DNA from: an uncultured Ruminococcus sp.
Lineage (GTDB): Bacteria > Bacillota > Clostridia > Oscillospirales > Acutalibacteraceae
Assembly (NCBI GenBank): GCA_946414115.1
Contig: CAMKNF010000135.1
Location: 1-5,484, forward strand
Reading direction: 5' to 3'
DNA length: 5,484 bases
Shown: positions 1 through 5,484 of the stretch, piece by piece
Position numbering within the stretch: the stretch's first letter is position 1
Layout of the letters: each line of letters begins with the position of its first letter
The notes under the pieces: model-generated
What the model was told of the DNA's origin: nothing
The model's database searches: none
Seen by the model: the letters and a program-made list of their open reading frames with translations, nothing else
Made by a program: the position numbers and the translations under genes

Positions 1-46
1 AGATACTTGATGGTGACTGGAGTTCAGACGTGTGCTCTTCCGATCT
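1..46. other. Illumina sequencing adapter (library artefact)
   Basis: This is not genomic DNA. Positions 13-46 match the 34-base Illumina TruSeq-style index-side adapter arm, ending in the familiar CTCTTCCGATCT. Positions 5-12 (ACTTGATG) sit where an 8-base i7 index belongs, and positions 1-4 (AGAT) match the end of the P7 flow-cell sequence. The insert therefore begins at 47. The match is from memory of the adapter, but its length and the correct order of P7 end, index and arm make chance very unlikely. The contig end was evidently not trimmed, so any gene start placed here is false. Confidence 0.97.
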
Positions 47-47
47 A

Positions 48-2492
48 TATACCGAACAGTCGGCAGACTGTTGCTTTACTTATCCAGACGGCAGAGTTGT
101 TGCAAAAAAATCAGAAGTTGACGAGGCTGTCAAGAAAGTAGTAGGCGTATCAAAAGACCAGTTTTTGCAGATTGCGATGATAGCACAGGGTGATTTTCTT
201 AAAACGCTTACTGCCAAAACGGAGGAAAGAAAAGAAATTTTACGCTATATTTTCAAAACAAAACGTTTTTTGAATTTGCAGGAGAAGTTAAAGGACAGAT
301 ATTCCGAAGCAAGTGAACTGGTAAAAGATGCGCAGAGCAGTATGGCTCAATACATAGACGGCATACGCTGTGCAGAAGAAAATCCTCTTTTTATTCAGGT
401 GCAGAGGGCAAAGGCTAACGAACTGCCTATTCTTGACGTAATCACTGTTCTTGAAACGCTCATTAAACAGGATGAAAATTCCGATAAAGAATTAAATGAC
501 GAAATTCAGGTAATTGAAAAACAGCTTGGCGATGTAAATTCACTGCTCGGAAAGCTTGAGGATTATAAAAAGTTAAGCAAGGAGCTTTGTACTGTCGGCA
601 AAGCAATTGAATTAAAATCAGATAAGTTTGAACAGGCAAAAGAATTACTTGAATCAGAAAAAGAAAGGTTCAAAGAAACCGAAGTCCTTAACAGCGAATC
701 GGCAAAAATCAAAGCAGAATTGCCCCGATATGACGAGCTTGAAATGCAGAATAAAAAGATTGAGGCAATACATCAGAAACTTAAGGCCGACGAAAAGAGC
801 CTTGTTGACAAAAATGCCCTTCTTGTCGGAATAACGGAAACACTTAAAAAACTGAAAGCCGAAAAATCAACGCTTGAAAAAGCAGGGGAGAACAAAGAAA
901 AGCTGACAAGCGAAAGAAATGCGGCTGAAGAAATGAAGAAAAATCTTGAGATTTTGAAAAAATCTCTGAAAGATTACGACTTAATGATTGCAAGCCTTGA
1001 AGAGAAGCAGAAAATATATCTTGAAGCGATGAATACTGCACAGCAATCACTCGAAGCTTACAATGAAATGAACAAATCATTCCTTAATGAGCAGGCAGGT
1101 ATACTTGCACAACAGCTTAAAGAAGATTCGCCTTGTCCTGTTTGCGGCTCAACCGTTCACCCTAATATTGCGCAGAAGTCCGACTCCGCACCGACTGAAT
1201 CGGAGCTGAAAAAGGCAAAGCAGAAAAGCGAAAAGGCACAGTCCGATGCTGCAAACGCAAGCAACGTATGCGCCGTTATAAAAGGAAAAGCCGAAACCGC
1301 AAAAGCGAACATCGAAATTCAGCTTGAAAAGCTTATCGGAAATACCGATATTAATTCTTCAAAAGAAAAAATAAACGACCTGATAAATGGTAAGATAGAG
1401 ATTATCAAAAAACTGAATCTCGAAATTACGGCTGAAGAGAAAAACATTAAAAGAAAATCAGAGCTTGAAATAATAATTCCGAAAACCGAGAATGAAACTG
1501 AAAAGCTCAAAAATGATATTTCAAGTCTGAAAACAAATATTGCGTCCTGCAAGGCTTCACTTGAAGAAATTACTCATCAGCTTACAAAACTGAAAAGCAG
1601 TCTTTATTTTGCCGACAAAGGCACCGCCGAGAAGAAGCTTCTGGAAATCGAGAGCAAGTCGGAAAGCCTTAAAAAGTCCTTTGAAAACGCACAAAACAAC
1701 TATGGCAGGTGCGAAAAGGAAATTATTGAATTAAAGGCGAAAGAAGAACAGCTGAAAAAACAGCTTGAAAGTTCCGAAAAAATTGATGAAGAAAAAGTAA
1801 AGGAAAAGCAAAAAAGCCTGACGGTGCAAAAGCAATCAAAATTTGAATTGAGAACAGCTATTATTGCACGGCTTTCAGCAAATCGTTCGGTATTCGATAA
1901 CATTATTAAAAAGAAAGACGAAATCAACACTCTGGAAAAAAATCTTGTGCTTGTAAAATCCCTCTGCTTTACGGCGAACGGAAGAATATCGGGTAAAGAA
2001 AGAATTATGCTTGAAACCTATATTCAGATGACCTATTTTGACAGAATTATCGCAAGAGCCAATACAAGGTTTATGATTATGTCAGATGGTCAGTACGAAC
2101 TTAAGCGCAGTCAGACAGCGAAAAATTTACAGGCAAGCGAGGGCTTGAGCCTTGACGTAATCGACCACTACAACGGCTCTCAGAGAAGTGTTAATACACT
2201 TTCGGGAGGCGAGTCCTTTAAAGCCTCTCTGTCGCTCGCACTCGGACTTTCAGATGAAATTCAAGCGTCGGCAGGAGGTATCAGGCTCGACACAATGTTT
2301 GTTGACGAGGGCTTCGGCTCGCTTGACGATGAATCTCTTAATCAGGCTATGAATGCGCTGAAAGGTCTTACCGAGGGCAACCGCCTTGTCGGAATAATCT
2401 CCCACGTAAACGAGCTTAAGGAGAGAATCGACAGGCAGATAATAGTGAGCAAAGACAAGCTCGGCGGAAGTAAAGTAAAGATAGTAACATAA
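48..2492 (+). CDS. sbcC: Exonuclease subunit SbcC, 5'-truncated by contig end
   Basis: SbcC is the Rad50-like ABC ATPase that, with the nuclease SbcD, opens and degrades DNA hairpins and blocked double-strand ends in the cytoplasm. Residues are counted from the spurious GTG at 30. The Q-loop lies in MIAQGDF (Q53). A long charged Glu/Lys-rich coiled coil runs from about 75 to 640, broken by the zinc hook CPVCGS (C369, C372) that dimerises two molecules. The C-terminal head (about 645-820) has the ABC signature LSGGES (724-729), Walker B ending FVDEG with catalytic E760, and the H-loop histidine H792. The Walker A region before the Q-loop is absent because the contig begins here; full-length relatives have roughly 1000 or more residues, against about 814 genuine ones here. 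The first six residues (MCSSDL) come from adapter DNA. The first wholly genomic codon is TAT at 48, and the stop is TAA at 2490-2492. The partner sbcD, usually just upstream, is out of view. The intact reading frame and preserved motifs suggest a functional gene cut by assembly, not a pseudogene. Confidence 0.95.
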   Translation, partial: YTEQSADCCFTYPDGRVVAKKSEVDEAVKKVVGVSKDQFLQIAMIAQGDFLKTLTAKTEERKEILRYIFKTKRFLNLQEKLKDRYSEASELVKDAQSSMAQYIDGIRCAEENPLFIQVQRAKANELPILDVITVLETLIKQDENSDKELNDEIQVIEKQLGDVNSLLGKLEDYKKLSKELCTVGKAIELKSDKFEQAKELLESEKERFKETEVLNSESAKIKAELPRYDELEMQNKKIEAIHQKLKADEKSLVDKNALLVGITETLKKLKAEKSTLEKAGENKEKLTSERNAAEEMKKNLEILKKSLKDYDLMIASLEEKQKIYLEAMNTAQQSLEAYNEMNKSFLNEQAGILAQQLKEDSPCPVCGSTVHPNIAQKSDSAPTESELKKAKQKSEKAQSDAANASNVCAVIKGKAETAKANIEIQLEKLIGNTDINSSKEKINDLINGKIEIIKKLNLEITAEEKNIKRKSELEIIIPKTENETEKLKNDISSLKTNIASCKASLEEITHQLTKLKSSLYFADKGTAEKKLLEIESKSESLKKSFENAQNNYGRCEKEIIELKAKEEQLKKQLESSEKIDEEKVKEKQKSLTVQKQSKFELRTAIIARLSANRSVFDNIIKKKDEINTLEKNLVLVKSLCFTANGRISGKERIMLETYIQMTYFDRIIARANTRFMIMSDGQYELKRSQTAKNLQASEGLSLDVIDHYNGSQRSVNTLSGGESFKASLSLALGLSDEIQASAGGIRLDTMFVDEGFGSLDDESLNQAMNALKGLTEGNRLVGIISHVNELKERIDRQIIVSKDKLGGSKVKIVT

Positions 2493-2499
2493 AAAACGA

Positions 2500-2527
2500 T
2501 AAGCCACGGGGAATTTTCCGTGGCTTA
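2500..2527 (+). terminator. Terminator-like hairpin after sbcC
   Basis: A perfect 10-bp inverted repeat (arms 2500-2509 and 2518-2527, GC-rich core GCCACGG/CCGTGGC) encloses an 8-base loop and begins 7 bases after the sbcC stop. Only four T's follow (2530-2533), after AAA, so as a forward rho-independent terminator it is modest. An A6 run at 2491-2496 lies before the stem, so the reverse strand reads stem, four bases, then T6. The element may therefore act in both directions, although no convergent gene is visible here. Its position supports sbcC being the last gene of its transcript. Confidence 0.75.
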
Positions 2528-2564
2528 AATTTTACGTGCTATTTGGGAGTTTCTGTTAAACCTT

Positions 2565-2584
2565 GTATTATAAATACGTATTAT
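2565..2584. repeat. Short AT-rich direct repeat and palindrome
   Basis: GTATTAT occurs at 2565-2571 and again at 2578-2584, a 13-base period. Between and overlapping them is the 10-base palindrome AATACGTATT (2573-2582). It could be a protein-binding site or simply AT-rich spacer. It lies about 195 bases before the next start codon, and nothing else in the sequence assigns it a role. Confidence 0.3.
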
Positions 2585-2675
2585 GAAACAGTTTTCTGAA
2601 TTTATCATAATAATTTAAATGATTCCACTTTGTAGTTTGTTGGAATTTACAGGAAATAAAATTGCGCTGAATTAA

Positions 2676-2700
2676 TATAATAATAAAAGTTGTGTATGAT
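2676..2700 (+). promoter_or_regulatory. Candidate -10 elements upstream of the vWA gene
   Basis: Two -10-like hexamers lie here: an exact TATAAT at 2676-2681 and TATGAT at 2695-2700. Neither has a convincing -35 box at 16-18 bases; TTTACA at 2646-2651 is 24 bases from the first, which is too far. The region is AT-rich enough for a TATAAT to occur by chance. A promoter somewhere in 2493-2778 is likely because the hairpin after sbcC separates the genes, but the exact start site is a guess. If TATGAT were used, transcription would start inside the dyad at 2703-2724. Confidence 0.35.
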
Positions 2701-2702
2701 GT

Positions 2703-2724
2703 CTGTTCACTCCACAGTGAACAG
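2703..2724. promoter_or_regulatory. Perfect 9-bp inverted repeat in the vWA leader (operator or RNA hairpin)
   Basis: CTGTTCACT and AGTGAACAG are exact reverse complements separated by four bases (CCAC). The repeat begins two bases after the candidate -10 TATGAT and ends 54 bases before the ATG at 2779. In DNA it could be the operator of a dimeric repressor; in RNA it would form a stable hairpin in the 5' leader. It is followed by TGTCTTAT with no T-run, so it does not look like an intrinsic terminator. The element is plainly visible, but its role is inferred and no regulator family is recognised. Confidence 0.5.
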
Positions 2725-2763
2725 TGTCTTATAAATAGCTTCCGGAAAGCGAAAAATTTAATA

Positions 2764-2769
2764 AAAAGG
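2764..2769 (+). promoter_or_regulatory. Weak ribosome binding site for the vWA gene
   Basis: The purine stretch AAAAGG lies nine bases before the ATG at 2779, an acceptable Shine-Dalgarno position although it is not a full AGGAGG. It supports the chosen start. The frame is open back to a TGA at 2668, but the upstream GTG at 2692 lacks a similar purine stretch and would put an unlikely extension before the signal peptide. Confidence 0.5.
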
Positions 2770-2778
2770 TTTGACTTA

Positions 2779-5484
2779 ATGATTACACAATTTAAAAGCG
2801 CAAAAAGATTTACAAGCATTCTGATTTGCGTCACAATGCTTATGTCCTGCTGTACGTTGCTTGCAAATAACGTTGCGGCGGAAGAAACCGACGTTACACG
2901 CATTTCCGATTCGTCAACAATGAATGACTGGAAAAATTATTTCGGCTCTGACGTTACGTCTACCCGAAATGCAGGAAGTGTACTGACAGATAAAACCGTT
3001 CTTACCGACTCGTCAGCATTTGGCAATTCGGGAATAGGAATGGGGAACAATGATGATTTTCTTGTAGCCTTGTCTGCAATTGGCTCCAACAAATCGGTAA
3101 AGAGCTATTCAAATATGCTTACCGATACGGTGCTGATTCTCGATGTTTCAGGTTCAATGAACGATGACGAAGGACACAATGACCTTGCAGAAGAAATGGT
3201 TGAAGCGGCAAACGATAGTATTGCCGAACTGCTTTCAAGTAATGAATACAGCCGGGTGGGCGTTGTGCTCTATTCGGGTTCAAGCTCGGGAGATTCTTCC
3301 GATGCCGCTGTTCTTGTTCTGCCGCTTGACCGCTACACCACTGCGCCGGACGGTGAGTATTTAAACTATGACGTATCAACAACAGGCTGGTATAAAAAAA
3401 CCACTAAAGAAACAGTAAGCCTTGACTCTGACGTTAAGATTGAAAAAACCGGTGAAAAACCAAAGTATGTCAGCAAAGAAGTTGTCGGCGCAACCTATAT
3501 TCAAAAAGGCGTTATGCTTGCAATGGAACAGTTTACAAGCAAAAGCAACACAACTACGGTTGAGGATTCAGAGCTTGGCACACTACAGCGTAAGCCTGTT
3601 ATGGTACTGATGTCCGATGGTGCACCTACTCTTGGAAGTACTGATTTTACCAACCCGAAGAAGTACAATATCGGAACAGGGAGCAGTACAAATACGAGTC
3701 TGGGATTTGTCAGCCAGCTGAGTGCCGCCTATGCAAAACAGCAGATTGAGCAGAAGTACGACAGCAGCTGTCTGTTTTACACACTCGGTCTCGGCGTCGG
3801 CGGTGACAGTGTAGCAACAAGCGTTCTCAATCCTGCAAATTCATCTTCGCAAATCAACAGCTTGTGGACGGACTACAATAAAGCCAATGTAGGTGGAAAG
3901 ATAACAGTTCCGAACAGTTCGGAGAAAGTTAAGAAAATTTCACAACCCCTTGAGCAAAATTACGTTGACGGATTTTTTGAGGTTGACGCATCTTCAAAGG
4001 ATAAGGCGAAGGAGCTTAAAAAAGCGTTTGCCGACATCGTGGAAACAATTCAGATTCAGTCGAAATACTACCCGACTCTTGTGACTGATTCCGAAAACAA
4101 TTCGGGCTACGTTACCTTTACCGACCAAATCGGTGAATATATGGAAGTAACCGATATGAAAGGAATTCTGCTTAACAACACTCTTTATTCGGGCGCAGAG
4201 CTTGCAAAGAATTTCACGATAAGCGATGAAACCGCCTCTGCCGTTCAGTCACAGCTCGGGCTCAAAAGTGTAGAAACGGCAAAATCACTCATTACCTCTG
4301 CCTTTGAGCACGGGCAAATCAGCTACAGCAGTGATACGGATTTCAGTAACTATATCGGCTGGTATGCAAATGTAGACGGTGAGTTTCTTGACTTTTGGTA
4401 TGACGGTATGAATACGTCATTTGCTGACGTAGCACAGCCTGCCTATATCGTAAAATCCTATCTGTATTGCGGAAAAGTCGGTTCAGAGCAGGGCGTGTCC
4501 TCTTCGGATATGAGATACGCCGTTGTTCAGGTAAAGGAAAGCCTTGCAAGCGGTGAGCAGACGGTTAGCTTTGCTGTTCCTGCGGCACTGTTTCCCGTAG
4601 TTTCGTACAACGTAACCCTGAATAAAAACAACAAAATTACCGAGCTTATTACTTCGGGTGCAAAAGAGCCGATTCGCCTTGTCTACGGAGTAGGGCTTAA
4701 GGAAGAAATCAACGAGCAGACAATCAGAGATTTTGTTTCCAAGGATTACCTCGATAAGAATACCAACTCGGATGGCTCGGTAAACTTCTATTCAAACAAG
4801 TATGAAGCTGACAACAGCACAGGCTTTGATAAAGTAAACACAGTTGCATATTTTACTCCGTCAAAGCAGAATGAAAAGTTCTACTGCATACAGGACTCTC
4901 CTGTTTATACGGACGATAAGGGTACGCTGTTAAAGGGCGATATTGATTCTGAAGGAAAATATTATTGTGCTTGTACAGTTTACGAAAGTACCGGCGGTTC
5001 GGCAAAAGCTGAAACCGTATACAAAGCCTTGTCAAAGCAGGCTCTTAATTTTGCAAAGCAAAAGGACGACAGAACATGGTATATCCCCTCGGGAACTGCA
5101 AATATAAATCCTGACGGCTATTCGGAAAAGGCAGAAAACAAAACAGGAACGCTTAAATACGCAAACGCTCCTTTTGTCAATTACAAGTCGGATGATGAAT
5201 TTGCTATCTGCTCTACACTCGGCAACAACGGCAAGCTCACTCTTGAAGATAAGTATGTTGAGCCTACAAAGCCTACAGAGCCAACCTGCACGACAGAGCC
5301 GACCGAGCCAACAGAACCAACCTGCACGACAGAGCCGACCGAGCCTACAGAACCAACCTGTACAACAGAGCCGACCGAGCCTACAGAACCAACCTGTACA
5401 ACAGAGCCGACCAAGCCAACAGAACCGACCTGTACAACAGAGCCGACCGAGCCTACAGAACCAACCTGTACAACAGAGCCGACC
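2779..5484 (+). CDS. Secreted vWA-domain surface protein with Pro-Thr repeat, 3' end beyond window
   Basis: This frame runs 902 codons from ATG to the window edge without a stop, so the C-terminus, and any cell-wall anchor or membrane segment, is not visible. Residues 1-34 form an export signal: basic K10/R11-region start, hydrophobic core, and a likely cleavage after VAA before EETD. Residues about 113-425 are a von Willebrand A domain. MIDAS metal ligands are D122, S124 and S126 in LDVSGSM, probably T239 in GATYIQKG, and D280 in LMSDGAP. The gap from D122 to T239 is long and includes a Lys-rich insertion (about 197-234), as in Gram-positive pilus-tip adhesins. Residues about 430-815 are not assigned to a family; they look like beta-rich extracellular domains (VTFTDQIGEYMEV at 445, an aromatic NYIGWY stretch at 524, and a strand-rich VSFAVPAALFPVVSY at 596). 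From 828 a Pro/Thr/Glu linker with a Cys every 12 residues begins. An adhesin or matrix-binding surface protein is the best guess; the ligand is unknown. The hairpin after sbcC and the 286-base gap suggest separate transcription. Confidence 0.9.
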   Translation, partial: MITQFKSAKRFTSILICVTMLMSCCTLLANNVAAEETDVTRISDSSTMNDWKNYFGSDVTSTRNAGSVLTDKTVLTDSSAFGNSGIGMGNNDDFLVALSAIGSNKSVKSYSNMLTDTVLILDVSGSMNDDEGHNDLAEEMVEAANDSIAELLSSNEYSRVGVVLYSGSSSGDSSDAAVLVLPLDRYTTAPDGEYLNYDVSTTGWYKKTTKETVSLDSDVKIEKTGEKPKYVSKEVVGATYIQKGVMLAMEQFTSKSNTTTVEDSELGTLQRKPVMVLMSDGAPTLGSTDFTNPKKYNIGTGSSTNTSLGFVSQLSAAYAKQQIEQKYDSSCLFYTLGLGVGGDSVATSVLNPANSSSQINSLWTDYNKANVGGKITVPNSSEKVKKISQPLEQNYVDGFFEVDASSKDKAKELKKAFADIVETIQIQSKYYPTLVTDSENNSGYVTFTDQIGEYMEVTDMKGILLNNTLYSGAELAKNFTISDETASAVQSQLGLKSVETAKSLITSAFEHGQISYSSDTDFSNYIGWYANVDGEFLDFWYDGMNTSFADVAQPAYIVKSYLYCGKVGSEQGVSSSDMRYAVVQVKESLASGEQTVSFAVPAALFPVVSYNVTLNKNNKITELITSGAKEPIRLVYGVGLKEEINEQTIRDFVSKDYLDKNTNSDGSVNFYSNKYEADNSTGFDKVNTVAYFTPSKQNEKFYCIQDSPVYTDDKGTLLKGDIDSEGKYYCACTVYESTGGSAKAETVYKALSKQALNFAKQKDDRTWYIPSGTANINPDGYSEKAENKTGTLKYANAPFVNYKSDDEFAICSTLGNNGKLTLEDKYVEPTKPTEPTCTTEPTEPTEPTCTTEPTEPTEPTCTTEPTEPTEPTCTTEPTKPTEPTCTTEPTEPTEPTCTTEPT
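5281..5484 (+). repeat. 36-bp tandem repeat encoding a Pro-Thr-Glu-Cys linker
   Basis: Five complete 36-base units start at 5281, 5317, 5353, 5389 and 5425, and a sixth is cut after 24 bases by the window end. Each encodes PTCTTEPTEPTE; the fourth has Lys in place of one Glu (GAG to AAG). Adjacent units differ at only one to three bases, mostly third codon positions, which points to recent duplication with selection for the peptide. A degenerate lead-in (EPTKPTE, 5260-5280) precedes them. Pro-Thr linkers of this kind usually form extended, often glycosylated spacers between a surface domain and its wall anchor. A cysteine in every unit (residues 837, 849, 861, 873, 885, 897) is less usual. 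The true copy number may differ, since short reads can collapse such arrays. Confidence 0.95.

Noticed and set aside
844..1930. Reverse-strand open frames opposite the sbcC coiled coil
   Set aside because: They are Phe/Ser/Leu-rich shadows of Lys/Glu-rich codons and have no motif of their own.
48..2492. A naturally short SbcC lacking Walker A, or an SMC/RecN protein
   Set aside because: The missing N-terminus coincides with the adapter junction, so it is a contig break. The CPVCGS hook in the coiled coil is typical of SbcC/Rad50, not of SMC or RecN.
2703..2724. LexA/SOS box next to a repair gene
   Set aside because: The dyad has GTTC then GAAC, the opposite order to the Gram-positive GAAC-N4-GTTC box, and it precedes the vWA gene, not sbcC.
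2568..2903. Reverse-strand open frame of 111 codons across the intergenic gap
   Set aside because: It overlaps the promoter region and signal peptide of the vWA gene, has low-complexity AT-rich composition, and shows no recognisable domain.
3164..3610. Small forward open frames (3164-3364 and 3422-3610) inside the vWA gene
   Set aside because: They lie in another frame within a well-supported coding region that contains the MIDAS motifs; their peptides show no domain.
5181..5414. Reverse-strand open frame rich in Val-Gly-Ser repeats
   Set aside because: It is the antisense image of the Pro-Thr repeat; the forward frame is continuous for 902 codons with a signal peptide and vWA domain.
5281..5484. 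36-base regular repeats resembling CRISPR repeats in length
   Set aside because: The units are directly adjacent with no spacers, are in frame, and encode a Pro-Thr-Glu-Cys peptide continuous with the upstream protein.
48..5484. sbcC and the vWA gene as a linked functional system
   Set aside because: A terminator-like hairpin and a 286-base gap with candidate promoter elements separate them, and one product is cytoplasmic while the other is exported; co-orientation alone is not evidence.

Overview
The window reads as one end of an assembled Illumina contig from a low-GC, Gram-positive anaerobe, most likely a gut or rumen clostridium of the Ruminococcaceae/Oscillospiraceae type. That placement is inference. 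It rests on a clostridial-looking SbcC, a large secreted von Willebrand factor A (vWA) protein, and a Pro-Thr-Glu linker of the kind common in Ruminococcus-like surface proteins. No rRNA or tRNA is present to confirm it.

Layout. Positions 1-46 are not biological: they are an untrimmed Illumina index adapter (P7 end, 8-base index, then the standard adapter arm). From about position 47 to 2492 lies the 3' four-fifths of sbcC, the ATPase subunit of the SbcCD (Mre11-Rad50-like) nuclease. It retains the Q-loop, zinc hook, ABC signature, Walker B and H-loop, but the N-terminal Walker A region lies beyond the contig end. The apparent GTG start at position 30 is inside the adapter and is an artefact. 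A terminator-like hairpin (2500-2527) follows the sbcC stop.

A 286-base AT-rich intergenic stretch (2493-2778) then holds candidate promoter elements and a perfect 9-bp inverted repeat (2703-2724) upstream of the second gene. That gene starts at 2779 and stays open to the last base (902 codons, no stop). It has an export signal, a vWA domain with recognisable MIDAS residues and a large insertion, a roughly 390-residue region I cannot assign, and a tandem 12-residue Pro/Thr/Glu/Cys repeat (36-bp DNA unit) in which the window ends.

The two genes look independent: sbcC acts in cytoplasmic DNA repair, and the second gene encodes an exported, probably cell-surface adhesin-like protein. The hairpin and the long gap argue against one operon. 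I see no mobile element, CRISPR array, RNA gene or defence system. The most notable points are the adapter and its effect on gene calling, the long open vWA gene, and the regularly spaced cysteines in its Pro-Thr repeat.
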